Part shown: piece after piece, positions 8,857 to 17,034 of the stretch
Layout of the letters: every line of letters starts with the position of its first letter
Position numbering within the stretch: position 1 is the first letter of the stretch
Assembly (NCBI GenBank): GCA_021414105.1
Contig: JAIOPB010000062.1
Span: 1-58,444, forward strand
DNA from: Nitrosarchaeum sp.
Lineage (GTDB): Archaea; Thermoproteota; Nitrososphaeria; Nitrososphaerales; Nitrosopumilaceae
Length of the DNA stretch: 58,444 bases
Direction of reading: 5' to 3'
Program-made: the position numbers and the translations under genes
Notes under the pieces: generated by a model
Database searches by the model: none
Seen by the model: the letters and a program-made list of their open reading frames with translations, nothing else
What the model was told of the DNA's origin: nothing

Positions 8857-8967
8857 CTATATTTGCCAGTTCTCTTTTTTAATTATGTCCAATGTGTTCC
8901 CTTCTTTAGAATTTGTGCTTAATGACTTTGATTCTTTGAGACGTTGTAGATCAATGGTTTTTAGCAT
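8857..8967 (-). CDS. Possible 36-residue miniprotein
   Basis: In the 389-base gap after pheT the minus strand has an ATG-to-TAG frame of 36 codons, charged and soluble (starts MLKTIDLQRLKES). A TTTAAGTATA lies upstream on the same strand but only about 15 bases from the ATG. Coding status is uncertain; it may be chance. Confidence 0.25.
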   Translation of the reverse strand: MLKTIDLQRLKESKSLSTNSKEGNTLDIIKKENWQI

Positions 8968-8976
8968 AGCTAAATC

Positions 8977-8986
8977 TATACTTAAA
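8977..8986 (+). promoter_or_regulatory. Candidate box A of the structured RNA
   Basis: TATACTTAAA lies about 20-25 bases before the first paired base (9000) of the folded RNA that follows, the usual distance for an archaeal TATA box. Confidence 0.35.
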
Positions 8987-8998
8987 CGCCCAAGAGCA

Positions 8999-9154
8999 GG
9001 CACACAGACGGATTAGGATGACGCTGATCGTATTGATACCAATGATTTCTAATTCACCCAGGTGTGCTACAAGATGGGCAACCCCGGTTAGAAAACCCAA
9101 GGAGGTTTAGGCTAAAATTACCAATGATCTTGCGCGAGTCAGAACCGGGGAACA
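8999..9154 (+). ncRNA. Structured RNA, H/ACA guide-like (two hairpins)
   Basis: The gap between pheT and the EVE gene is GC-rich for this genome and folds well. Hairpin 1: lower stem GCACAC (9000-9005) with GTGTGC (9062-9067), an internal loop (9006-9011 and 9054-9061), upper stem ATTAG (9012-9016) with CTAAT (9049-9053), then ACA at 9069-9071. The 15 bases between upper stem and ACA match the 14-16 base rule for archaeal H/ACA guides. Hairpin 2: CCCCGGTT (9082-9089) with AACCGGGG (9143-9150), with ACA at 9152-9154; its interior is less clear. No RNase P or SRP signature was found. The H/ACA class is inferred from geometry; a K-turn in the upper part of hairpin 1 (around GATGACGCTGAT) is plausible but not resolved. 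Confidence 0.5.
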
Positions 9155-9200
9155 TTTACAAATTTTCAAAAACATAAAACATCCCACAATGATATGATCT

Positions 9201-9626
9201 ATGAAAATGGTGAACTATTGGTTAGCCAAACAAGAACCCGACGGACCTAGAGGATACAATTTTGAAACTCTAAAAAAAGATAAAAAAACAATTTGGGATG
9301 GAGTTCATAACAATCTCGCACTAAAACATATGCGAGAAATGAAAGATGGCGATCTTGTTTTATTTTATCATACTGGTGATGAGAGACAAGCAGTTGGTAT
9401 TATGGAAATAGTTTCAAAACCATATCCTAATCCAAAAGAAGACAATAAACGATTCATTGTAGTTGATGTCAGATATAAAAAATCATTAAAACGACCAGTA
9501 ACTTTAGATGAGATAAAAAAACAGAAAAAATTTCAAAATTGGGAACTTATTCGTATTTCTAGATTATCTGTAATGCCTGTTCCAAAGCATATTTGGGATA
9601 CTATTATTGATATTTCTCAAAACTAA
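9201..9626 (+). CDS. EVE domain protein
   Basis: 141 residues made of one EVE domain (PUA-like fold, THYN1 family). The hallmark start NYWLAKQEP, the following YNFETLKKD...WDGVHN and the basic segment PVTLDEIKKQKKFQNWELIRISRLSVMPV are all present. EVE proteins bind modified bases in RNA or DNA, and the pocket side is conserved here. The start may be the ATG at 9201 or the second one at 9207. It follows the structured RNA gene directly. Ligand unknown. Confidence 0.9.
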   Translation: MKMVNYWLAKQEPDGPRGYNFETLKKDKKTIWDGVHNNLALKHMREMKDGDLVLFYHTGDERQAVGIMEIVSKPYPNPKEDNKRFIVVDVRYKKSLKRPVTLDEIKKQKKFQNWELIRISRLSVMPVPKHIWDTIIDISQN

Positions 9627-9674
9627 ATTCGGCGTAATCGGTTTATTGATATAGTCGATTCATTTAATGAATAC

Positions 9675-9914
9675 ATGGCAACAGCTTATGTTTTAATAAA
9701 CTGTGAACTAGGTTCCGAAGAAGCTATCATACAGCAACTCAAGGGTCTAGATGGTGTGAAGGAAGTTCATGGTACTTTCGGAGCATATGATATCTTGGCC
9801 AAGATTGAGTCTGATACTGTTGAAAAACTTAGAGAAACAATTACTTGGAAAATCAGAAAAATTGAGAAGATTCGATCTACACTAACCCTCATGGGTATAG
9901 AAGGCCAATCATAA
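9675..9914 (+). CDS. Lrp/AsnC ligand-binding (RAM) domain protein without HTH
   Basis: 79 residues, a stand-alone RAM/ACT-like domain. The family pattern is clear: AYVLINCELGSEE, the GVKEVHGTFGAYDILAKIE core and TLTLMGIE at the end. It lacks the helix-turn-helix of Lrp regulators, so it probably binds amino acids or modulates full-length Lrp proteins by mixed oligomers. This small form is common in archaea. Confidence 0.88.
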   Translation: MATAYVLINCELGSEEAIIQQLKGLDGVKEVHGTFGAYDILAKIESDTVEKLRETITWKIRKIEKIRSTLTLMGIEGQS

Positions 9915-9932
9915 ATACTCTTTTTTCTTATC

Positions 9933-10496
9933 ATGATTTTACATTTTATTTTTGTTGTAAAAGAAGAGGATCGTGAAAAACGTAAACTAGAATTTGATTA
10001 TGTAAAACAAATGGCAAATTTTTATAAAGTTTGGATCAAAGAAAAATTTGGTAAAGACTTTGAAATTCAATGTGATGAATTAATTACAAAACCAAGAAGT
10101 CTATTTCAAAAATTAGATACACAAACACTCCTTAAAGATCACGAGCAAAGAGGAACACAAATTTATCATTTCTATCTTTGTCATTTTAAACCTCTTTGGA
10201 CTGACTGCACATGTGAAGGATATCATGCTGAAAACTTTGGTATGGTTTGGTGGCAACCTCCAAAAGATCCTTCTGACACATTGTTTCTTGCAGAAAAAAA
10301 CTGCACCACTGTTTCTCATGTATTAACACATGAGCTTTTACGAGCATCAGGACACAAAAAATTCATTGAAGATGTTCATGAGATTTGGACCAAACATTTC
10401 TACGATCAATTACATTTTGAACAATATGGAACAAACTTTGAAAAAACAGAAGGAAAACCAATGTTTCTTACAATCAACACATCTAACTTAAAATAA
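9933..10496 (+). CDS. Hypothetical protein with HExx...GH motif
   Basis: 187 residues, soluble. The N-terminal half starts with a strand (ILHFIFVVKEE) and a Lys-rich helix. The second half contains aromatic and Cys/His-rich stretches and the sequence LTHELLRASGHKKF (around residue 130), followed by a further His (VHEIW). This looks like a zinc-metalloprotease-type HE...H pattern but has Arg where HExxH would have its second His. Function therefore open. It starts 18 bases after the RAM gene and may be co-transcribed with it. Confidence 0.6.
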   Translation: MILHFIFVVKEEDREKRKLEFDYVKQMANFYKVWIKEKFGKDFEIQCDELITKPRSLFQKLDTQTLLKDHEQRGTQIYHFYLCHFKPLWTDCTCEGYHAENFGMVWWQPPKDPSDTLFLAEKNCTTVSHVLTHELLRASGHKKFIEDVHEIWTKHFYDQLHFEQYGTNFEKTEGKPMFLTINTSNLK

Positions 10497-10514
10497 ATTT
10501 TCTGTAGATTGAAA

Positions 10515-11147
10515 TTAACACTTTGTTACTGAATAAATATTATTTTCAAAATTTGCAGTCTTGAAATCAAGCTTATTTTCAGTATCATGTGTTCTAGATT
10601 TGCTCAAGTTTTCAAGCTCAACTAAAGCATCGCCCCTAAATCCCACTGAAGAACCATAAATTGCATCACTTAACATAGTTCCATGATCTCCTTTCTTAAT
10701 GTCATCAACCATCTCATAGAATCGTATGGTTTCTTTTTTGTTTACAGGGTTTCCAGTTGCTTTGTTATGTGCAACTGCAATGTACATTCCATTGTTTTTA
10801 ACAGCGACAGGAATTTTATGATTTGTTCCACTGGCTCCTGGAATTGCTTCATTTACTAAAACCTCACATTTATGATACATGCTAGAAACATATGCATAGA
10901 ATCTATACTGTGCATATTTACCTGCACTATCTTCTTCACATCCAACAAATACTTTATGTAAAAGTTCTAAAGCCTCATCATTCATACTCTGTAATCTATC
11001 GTCTATTCTTCCTCTTTCTAGAAGTTCTGATTTACATTCTTTTGAAATTAATACTAAAATGAAATCTGGTAAGTTATAATTTTTTAGAGCAGCAACATAT
11101 GCACCTGCTTGTGACATTCCAAATTTTGGAAAACCCTTATTGACCAT
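10515..11147 (-). CDS. Conserved hypothetical protein, 210 residues
   Basis: Soluble protein, mixed alpha/beta, with no signal peptide or transmembrane segment. Distinct stretches are KFGMSQAGAYVAALKNYNLP near the N terminus and GASGTNHKIPVAVKNNGMYIAV in the middle. I recognise no family. It is transcribed divergently from aconitase; the 156-base gap between them holds two inverted repeats. Confidence 0.65.
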   Translation of the reverse strand: MVNKGFPKFGMSQAGAYVAALKNYNLPDFILVLISKECKSELLERGRIDDRLQSMNDEALELLHKVFVGCEEDSAGKYAQYRFYAYVSSMYHKCEVLVNEAIPGASGTNHKIPVAVKNNGMYIAVAHNKATGNPVNKKETIRFYEMVDDIKKGDHGTMLSDAIYGSSVGFRGDALVELENLSKSRTHDTENKLDFKTANFENNIYSVTKC

Positions 11148-11188
11148 CTAAACACCTCAATTTAGAATATTTGTAACTCCCCAACAAT

Positions 11189-11219
11189 CAATTATAAAGC
11201 TGCTTTTAGTTTATAATTG
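11189..11219. promoter_or_regulatory. Inverted repeat with facing TATA-like arms
   Basis: CAATTATAAA (11189-11198) and TTTATAATTG (11210-11219) form a perfect 10-base inverted repeat with an 11-base spacer in the divergent region. Each arm contains a TATA-like core. It could be a paired promoter or operator. Confidence 0.4.
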
Positions 11220-11251
11220 TTCAGAAATTAACACGCCTATCATAATGTTTA

Positions 11252-11271
11252 TTGCAATTTTTGAATTGCAA
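11252..11271. promoter_or_regulatory. Palindrome upstream of the aconitase box A
   Basis: TTGCAATT and AATTGCAA form an 8-base perfect inverted repeat around TTTG. The right arm abuts the AATATTAAAT box (11271-11280) that is about 26 bases before the GTG start of aconitase. A dimeric regulator bound here would touch the BRE side of the promoter. Confidence 0.45.
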
Positions 11272-11303
11272 ATATTAAATTCCGGTTAAATCAACCGAAT
11301 GAT

Positions 11304-13568
11304 GTGGAAATAGGTACTACTCCAGAATTAGTAACCCATGTTTACAAAAAATTACAAGAAAATATTCAAAAATATCGAAAAGTAATTGGAAGACCATTAA
11401 CACTCACTGAAAAAATCCTTGCTGGACATTTTGATCAAATAGGTGACAAAAATCTTGATGGCGGTAAAAACTATGTCTTTCTTATTCCTGATAGAGTAGC
11501 ATTACAGGATGTAACTGGACAAATGGTGATGTTACAATTTATGCAAGCGGAACTTAAACAGACAGCTCTACCAACAACTGTTCATTGTGATCATCTGATA
11601 CGAGCACAAGTAGAAGGTGATGCCGACATGAAGGTTGCCCTTGATGAGAATAGTGAGGTTTTCAAGTTTTTGCAGTCTGCTGCTGGTAAATATGGATGTG
11701 GTTTTTGGAAACCTGGTGCGGGAATCATACATCAAGTTGTTCTTGAAAATTATGCATTTCCAGGAGGACTGATGATTGGCACTGATTCTCACACTCCCAA
11801 TGCAGGTGGTTTAGGAATGATTGCCGTTGGAGTAGGTGGATTAGACGCAGCAGAAACGATGGCTGGAATGCCTTGGGAATTACTTTATCCAAAAAGAATT
11901 GGTGTAAAATTAACCGGAGAACTAAACGGATGGACTGCACCAAAAGATATCATACTCAAAGTAGCTGAAGAACTGACCGTTTCAGGAGGAACAAATTCTA
12001 TTATTGAATACTTTGGACCTGGAACAAATACTATTAGCTGTACTGGGAAAGCTACTATTACTAACATGGGTGCAGAAGTAGGCGCAACATGTTCTATATT
12101 TCCATATGATCAAAGAATGGAAACTTATCTAAAATCTACAAACAGAGAAAAAATTGCTGAACTTGCAAATAATAACAAAGAATTACTTGTGGCAGATCCT
12201 GAAGTAGAATCCAATCCGGAAAAATTCTTTGATAAAATTATTGAAATTAATCTTTCAACATTAGAACCTCATATCGTTGGTCCTCATACACCTGATCTTG
12301 CAAGACCAATATCTAATTTAGCTGATGATGTAAAATCAAATCAATACATTGATTCAATATCTGTTGCATTGATTGGAAGTTGTACAAATTCATCTTATGA
12401 AGATATGTCAAGAGCAGCAAGTTTAGCTGAACAAGCAAAATCAAAAGGTATTAAATCAAAAATTCCTTTACTAATTACACCTGGTTCAGAACAGATCAGA
12501 AGTACTATTGAAAGAGATGGACAAATGCATTCCCTAAAAGAGATTGGAGCTACTGTATTAGCAAATGCATGTGGTCCATGTATTGGTCAGTGGAGCAGAC
12601 CTGAATTAGAAAATGATGAAAAAAATACAATTGTAACTAGTTTTAATCGAAATTTTCCAGGTCGTAATGATGGTCACAGAAATACTCTGAATTTTATTGG
12701 TAGTCCTGAAATGATCATTGCACTTGCTTTGGGAGGTAGACTTTCATTTAATCCTCTAAAAGATGAGTTGACCGCATCAGATGGAACAAAATTCAAACTT
12801 GAACCTCCAAAACCTGCACCCGAAGTCCCAAAAAATGGATTCATGATACCTAAAGGAATTTTTGTTTCTCCACCTGAAAATTCAAGTAATATAGAAGTGA
12901 TAATTGATCCTAATAGTAAAAGACTACAACGTTTAGAACCATTTTCTATATGGAATGGAAAAGACTTTGAAGATATTCCAATAATGGTTAAAGCAAAAGG
13001 AAAATGCACTACAGATCATATCTCTCCTGCAGGTGCTTGGTTATCTCTTAGAGGCCATATTGATAACCTCAGTGATAATATGCTCTTGGGTGCTGTTAAT
13101 GCATTTAATGATGAAATTGGTAAAGGAAAGAATCTCTTAAACGGTCAACTTGAATCTTTTTCAAAAATTGCAAGACAGTATAAAGAAAAAGGAATGAGAT
13201 GGGTAATCATAGGTGATAATAATTATGGCGAGGGAAGCAGTAGAGAACATGCTGCAATGACTCCTAGATATTTGGGATGTGCGGCTGTTATCACAAAAAG
13301 CCTTGCCAGAATACATGAAACAAACTTGAAAAAACAAGGAATCCTAGCATTGACTTTTAGCAATCCCGATGATTACAATAAGATCCAAGAAGATGACAGA
13401 GTTAGTCTTATTGGTTTGAATAATCTAGAACCACAAAAACCAGTTAGATGTATCATTAAACATAAAGATGGAACAAAGGATGAAATTTCTCTTAATCACT
13501 CTTATAATAAATCTCAAATAGAGTGGTTCAAAGCTGGTTCTGCACTAAATATTTTGAGAAATAAATAA
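11304..13568 (+). CDS. acn: Aconitate hydratase
   Basis: 754 residues, the size and order of mitochondrial-type aconitase, interconverting citrate and isocitrate in the TCA cycle. The three Cys ligands of the [4Fe-4S] cluster are visible at residues 360 (GSCTNSS), 423 and 426 (NACGPC). The C-terminal swivel domain has GDNNYGEGSSREHAAM. The start is GTG; two ATG codons just upstream are out of frame, and the GTG coincides with the predicted transcription start, giving a leaderless message. The upstream palindrome suggests regulated expression. Confidence 0.93.
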   Translation: MEIGTTPELVTHVYKKLQENIQKYRKVIGRPLTLTEKILAGHFDQIGDKNLDGGKNYVFLIPDRVALQDVTGQMVMLQFMQAELKQTALPTTVHCDHLIRAQVEGDADMKVALDENSEVFKFLQSAAGKYGCGFWKPGAGIIHQVVLENYAFPGGLMIGTDSHTPNAGGLGMIAVGVGGLDAAETMAGMPWELLYPKRIGVKLTGELNGWTAPKDIILKVAEELTVSGGTNSIIEYFGPGTNTISCTGKATITNMGAEVGATCSIFPYDQRMETYLKSTNREKIAELANNNKELLVADPEVESNPEKFFDKIIEINLSTLEPHIVGPHTPDLARPISNLADDVKSNQYIDSISVALIGSCTNSSYEDMSRAASLAEQAKSKGIKSKIPLLITPGSEQIRSTIERDGQMHSLKEIGATVLANACGPCIGQWSRPELENDEKNTIVTSFNRNFPGRNDGHRNTLNFIGSPEMIIALALGGRLSFNPLKDELTASDGTKFKLEPPKPAPEVPKNGFMIPKGIFVSPPENSSNIEVIIDPNSKRLQRLEPFSIWNGKDFEDIPIMVKAKGKCTTDHISPAGAWLSLRGHIDNLSDNMLLGAVNAFNDEIGKGKNLLNGQLESFSKIARQYKEKGMRWVIIGDNNYGEGSSREHAAMTPRYLGCAAVITKSLARIHETNLKKQGILALTFSNPDDYNKIQEDDRVSLIGLNNLEPQKPVRCIIKHKDGTKDEISLNHSYNKSQIEWFKAGSALNILRNK

Positions 13569-13614
13569 TATTCTAACGTGGGGCCGACCGGAATCGAACC
13601 GGCGACCTACGGGT

Positions 13615-13667
13615 CACTACAGCTCCAAACTTACATCATCCGTGAGTCAGTTTAGCTTAGTTTACCT
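13615..13667 (-). other. tRNA-Trp intron 2 (canonical 37/38)
   Basis: 53-base intron immediately 3' of the anticodon. It contains TTTGGAG, complementary to the anticodon loop CTCCAAA, so it can form the central helix of the splicing motif. Confidence 0.8.
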
Positions 13668-13676
13668 TTGGAGCCC

Positions 13677-13701
13677 TTAGCGGTGATCTATCGTATACAC
13701 T
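13677..13701 (-). other. tRNA-Trp intron 1 (non-canonical, anticodon stem)
   Basis: 25-base insertion between bases 28 and 29. Only after its removal does a 5-bp anticodon stem (ACGGG/CCCGT) form. The exact edges are inferred from the mature fold. Confidence 0.75.
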
Positions 13702-13821
13702 GTCGCCCTACCAGGCTAGGCTACGACCCCACGAACAAGAATGAATCGGACTAGAATTTTAAGTTATTTTAACCAAGATTTATTTGCAATTAACCTTGAT
13801 CTACAACCGTTAAGGTAAATC

Positions 13822-14355
13822 ATGGTAAAACCAATTATTTTAGTAATAGCAGCAATTCCTGCTATCATTGCAATTTTAATTGCTATTCCATTAATCACAA
13901 AATCAGATATTCCATATTCTGCAGCTAATCCAAATGATATAGTTGAAATTGAATATACAAAACACCAATTGAAAAAAATATCTTTTGGTGTAACAGAAAG
14001 AATTGGAGCACAAAAAACTGAAATCCTATTAATACACAATAATGGAGAAATAAAATATACCGTAACTGAAGATGGTTATCCAAAACCAGATATTAAATCA
14101 AATCTGGATGATCAAACACTTCGTAAGTTAAAAGCCCTGATTAAAGAAACTGGATTTATCTCAATTCCTTCTGAATCATTTCCTATACGTGATAATGTAA
14201 CTGATTTTCAAAAATCAAATATCAAAATTACTCTGAATGGAAGAGTTAATCAAATTAGCTGGCCAGAACAAAATGCAACTGATAAATTCATACCTCCAAT
14301 AATTTCTATGGTTGAATCTCAACTTGATAAAATCGCAGAACAAATTAGTGAATAG
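13822..14355 (+). CDS. Membrane-anchored hypothetical protein
   Basis: 177 residues: a hydrophobic N-terminal anchor (about residues 2-25, rich in Ile and Ala) and an extracytoplasmic, mainly beta domain. Stretches LIHNNGEIKYTV and FQKSNIKITLNGRVNQISWPE suggest a small beta-sandwich. No known family recognised. It lies just upstream of pdxS with a 30-base gap and could be in the same transcript. Confidence 0.65.
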   Translation: MVKPIILVIAAIPAIIAILIAIPLITKSDIPYSAANPNDIVEIEYTKHQLKKISFGVTERIGAQKTEILLIHNNGEIKYTVTEDGYPKPDIKSNLDDQTLRKLKALIKETGFISIPSESFPIRDNVTDFQKSNIKITLNGRVNQISWPEQNATDKFIPPIISMVESQLDKIAEQISE

Positions 14356-14385
14356 ATACAAATAGGCTCTGATAAAACTCTAAAC

Positions 14386-15354
14386 ATGCTTCCACTCTCG
14401 GGCGAAAGAATTGATGCAAAAGGAATAATTAAAGACAAATCTGATTCTGGTAATATTTTACGTGGAACATCTACTTTAAAACGTGGTTTTGCTCATATGC
14501 TAAAAAATGGTGTAGTGATGGATGTTACTACAGTAGAACAAGCTCAAATTGCAGAAGAAGCAGGCGCTGTATCCGTTATGGTTTTAGATAAACTACCCTC
14601 CGATGTAAGAAAAGCAGGTGGAGTTGCACGAACTGCAAGTATTAGAATTATTGAAGATATTATGGATTCGGTAACAATTCCAGTAATGGCAAAATGTAGA
14701 ATTGGTCATGTCTATGAAGCAAAAGTTCTTGAAGAAACTAATGTGGATATGATAGATGAATCAGAAGTTTTGACACCAGCTGATGAAAACCATCACATTT
14801 GGAAGTGGGATTTTACAACTCCTTTTGTTAATGGAGCAAGATCATTATCTGAAGCATTACGAAGAATTGAAGAAGGAGCTGCAATGATCAGAACTAAAGG
14901 AGAACCTGGTACAGGAAATGTTGCAGAGGCAGTAACTCATATCAAAAAAGTAAATGATGAATTAAGATCAATAAAGGCAATTTATGATTCTGGTGATAAT
15001 CAGGATCTAGTTAGAATGGCAAGAGAATTCAAAGTATCTTATGATCTAGTTGAAGAAACTGCAAAACTTGGAAGATTACCTGTTGTTAATTTTGCAGCAG
15101 GAGGAATTGCAACTCCTGCCGATGCTGCATATCTGATGTCTCTTGGATGTGATGGAATATTTGTAGGATCTGGAATCTTTAATGCAAACGATGCCAAAGA
15201 AAGAGCAAGAGCTATTGTATTGGCAACTACTTTCTGGAATGAATCAGAAAAAGTAAAAGAAGCACAAAAAATGATTGATGAAAGACAATCCATGTTGGGA
15301 TTAGATGTTAAGACTCTAGAATTAAGAATGCAAGAGCGTGGCAGTTCAGCATGA
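14386..15354 (+). CDS. pdxS: Pyridoxal 5'-phosphate synthase, PdxS subunit
   Basis: 322 residues, (beta/alpha)8 barrel that forms pyridoxal phosphate from ribose 5-phosphate, glyceraldehyde 3-phosphate and ammonia. Signatures seen are [33 protein letters not shown] and the phosphate-binding [14 protein letters not shown]. It overlaps pdxT by 4 bases (ATGA), so the two subunits of the PLP synthase are made together. An N-terminal extension of about 25 residues precedes the usual start of the family. Confidence 0.96.
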   Translation: MLPLSGERIDAKGIIKDKSDSGNILRGTSTLKRGFAHMLKNGVVMDVTTVEQAQIAEEAGAVSVMVLDKLPSDVRKAGGVARTASIRIIEDIMDSVTIPVMAKCRIGHVYEAKVLEETNVDMIDESEVLTPADENHHIWKWDFTTPFVNGARSLSEALRRIEEGAAMIRTKGEPGTGNVAEAVTHIKKVNDELRSIKAIYDSGDNQDLVRMAREFKVSYDLVEETAKLGRLPVVNFAAGGIATPADAAYLMSLGCDGIFVGSGIFNANDAKERARAIVLATTFWNESEKVKEAQKMIDERQSMLGLDVKTLELRMQERGSSA

Positions 15355-15968
15355 GTCTTACTATTGGGGTTTTAGCAATTCAGGGAGATGTACATGAAAA
15401 TATCACATCTACTAAGACTGCCTTAGAAGAATTAGGCGTAGAAGGAACAGTTGTCGGTGTTAAAACTGCTGAAGCTATTTCCAAACTTGACGGTCTAATC
15501 ATTCCCGGTGGTGAAAGCACTACAATTGGTCAACTTTCTCTTGTAAACAGCTCTCTTAAGATAATAAAAGAAAAAATTGAACGTGGAATACCTGTCTTAG
15601 GAATATGTGCTGGCATGATTATGCTCTCAAAGACAGCCAACGATCGTGTTGTTGGAAAAACAGACCAGCCTCTTTTAGATTTACTTGACATTAAACTAGA
15701 AAGAAATTCTTTTGGAAGACAAAAAGAATCATTTGAAGCAGATATTTCTATGAATTCTATTAATATTCCAAAATTTAATGGTGTTTTTATTAGAGCCCCA
15801 TCTGTTTCTGATGTTGGTTCTGGAGTAGAAGTTTTAGCAAAATTTAATGAAAAAATAGTTGCTGTAAAAAAAGGCAATATTATAGGTGTTGCATTTCATC
15901 CTGAATTAACAAAAGATGTTTCTTTACACAAATATTTTGTAAATTTGATTAAAAAATCAAAAAACTAG
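15351..15968 (+). CDS. pdxT: Pyridoxal 5'-phosphate synthase, PdxT glutaminase subunit
   Basis: 205 residues, class I glutamine amidotransferase that supplies ammonia to PdxS. The nucleophile is Cys86 in GICAGMIML and the His183-x-Glu185 pair is in [14 protein letters not shown] marks the substrate side. Starts in the ATGA overlap with pdxS. Confidence 0.95.
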   Translation: MSLTIGVLAIQGDVHENITSTKTALEELGVEGTVVGVKTAEAISKLDGLIIPGGESTTIGQLSLVNSSLKIIKEKIERGIPVLGICAGMIMLSKTANDRVVGKTDQPLLDLLDIKLERNSFGRQKESFEADISMNSINIPKFNGVFIRAPSVSDVGSGVEVLAKFNEKIVAVKKGNIIGVAFHPELTKDVSLHKYFVNLIKKSKN

Positions 15969-16029
15969 TCAAATATGAATACAAGTTATCAGCAATTCTT
16001 TTTAACTCCACTTTGGACGATTTTTTAAA

Positions 16030-17034
16030 ATGAAAACAAATTTTGTCTTAGTTAGCATCTTGATGACTATTTTGATTGGTGGTACTTTTGGATTATTTCT
16101 TATTGATGATGCTTTTGCTCAAAATCTCTATGTTAGCAGTGATGATTCAGAAGCTTATAAAAAACAAAAGGAACTAGAACAGAAAAAAGCTGACCGAGAA
16201 GCAAAATCAGAAGAGAAACAAAAGGAACTAGAACAGAAAAAAGCTGAACTTGAGATTAATAGGCAAAACCTTGAAGCAAAACAATTAAAAAAATTAAAAG
16301 AATACGAAGAAAAGTTAAAAGAAATTAAAGAAAAATCTCAAAAGAAAATTGAAAAAAATATAACTGATGAACAAGAGAAATTTTCTCAAAAATCTAAACT
16401 ACTTGAAGAAAAATTAATTAAAAAATCCGCAGAAATTCAAAAAAAACTCATGACAAAATCCGATAAATTAGACTCAAGAACCAAAAATATTCTTGATAAA
16501 ATCAATAATGGAACATACATGGGAGAAAAAACTACCACTTTTACTTATGTTGAAACATATGAATTAGTTTTTGATTTTGTAAATGCTTCTATGATAAATG
16601 ATAAATCACAAATATCCACCCTAACTGGAAAAATGAATTTTACTACATATGATAAAAATAAGTCTAATCTCAAATTAGAAGTAGATGAATGTCAAATTGC
16701 TGTTGACGAAATTACCTATAACTGTGGATTTGGGAAAGCCAGAACCGTATCTTCAGGAGAATCAGGTGCCAAAGATTCTCTTGTAATTGTAGCATTTTTA
16801 GAAAATGATGTGCTAGAAGAAGTTCATACCACACTGAAGATTTTTCTAAATGCTAATATTCCTATTAACAAAATTGAACAATCACAAGTTTCAATTCTTG
16901 GTCCACAAAGTAAAATTTCTGATTTATGGTTTCTTAATGGAACTGCAACTCTAAGTAAAATAGTTTTAACTTCAGAAAAAACCACTGAAAATAACTCCAC
17001 TATGCTTGAAGATGAAATTTCAACTGGGGATTAA
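16030..17034 (+). CDS. Secreted coiled-coil protein
   Basis: 334 residues: signal peptide (residues 1 to about 30, ending DDAFA), then a Lys/Glu coiled coil (about 38-155, repeats of KQKELEQKKA and KKLKEYEEKLKE), then a C-terminal beta-rich domain with two Cys (DECQIAVDEITYNCGF) that could form a disulfide. A 32-base DNA repeat (16162-16193 and 16216-16247) shows that the coil grew by an 18-residue duplication. The next gene starts at the base after its stop, so the two are one operon. Confidence 0.75.
   Translation: MKTNFVLVSILMTILIGGTFGLFLIDDAFAQNLYVSSDDSEAYKKQKELEQKKADREAKSEEKQKELEQKKAELEINRQNLEAKQLKKLKEYEEKLKEIKEKSQKKIEKNITDEQEKFSQKSKLLEEKLIKKSAEIQKKLMTKSDKLDSRTKNILDKINNGTYMGEKTTTFTYVETYELVFDFVNASMINDKSQISTLTGKMNFTTYDKNKSNLKLEVDECQIAVDEITYNCGFGKARTVSSGESGAKDSLVIVAFLENDVLEEVHTTLKIFLNANIPINKIEQSQVSILGPQSKISDLWFLNGTATLSKIVLTSEKTTENNSTMLEDEISTGD

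Larger units (their letters stand above)
13579..13730 (-). tRNA. tRNA-Trp (CCA anticodon) with two introns
   Basis: The minus strand encodes a tRNA with acceptor GGGGTCG/CGGCCCC, D arm, T arm GCCGG/CCGGT with loop TTCGATT and discriminator A. Removing 13615-13667 (53 bases, canonical position 37/38) and 13677-13701 (25 bases, inside the 5' strand of the anticodon stem, after position 28) leaves a 74-base tRNA with perfect stem ACGGG/CCCGT and loop CTCCAAA, anticodon CCA (13669-13671). Exon edges may slide by one base. Intron 2 contains a TTTGGAG complementary to the anticodon loop, as expected for a bulge-helix-bulge precursor. Confidence 0.9.

Noticed and set aside
8999-9154. RNase P RNA or SRP (7S) RNA
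   Set aside because: Neither the CR-I/CR-V strings of RNase P RNA nor the GGAA/AGCAG loop of SRP helix 8 is present, and the length is too short.
13615-13667. Box C/D guide RNA inside the tRNA-Trp intron, as in Euryarchaea
   Set aside because: CTGA and ATGATGT occur, but in an order and spacing that do not give a C-D'-C'-D set, and the pairing with the anticodon is explained by the splicing fold.
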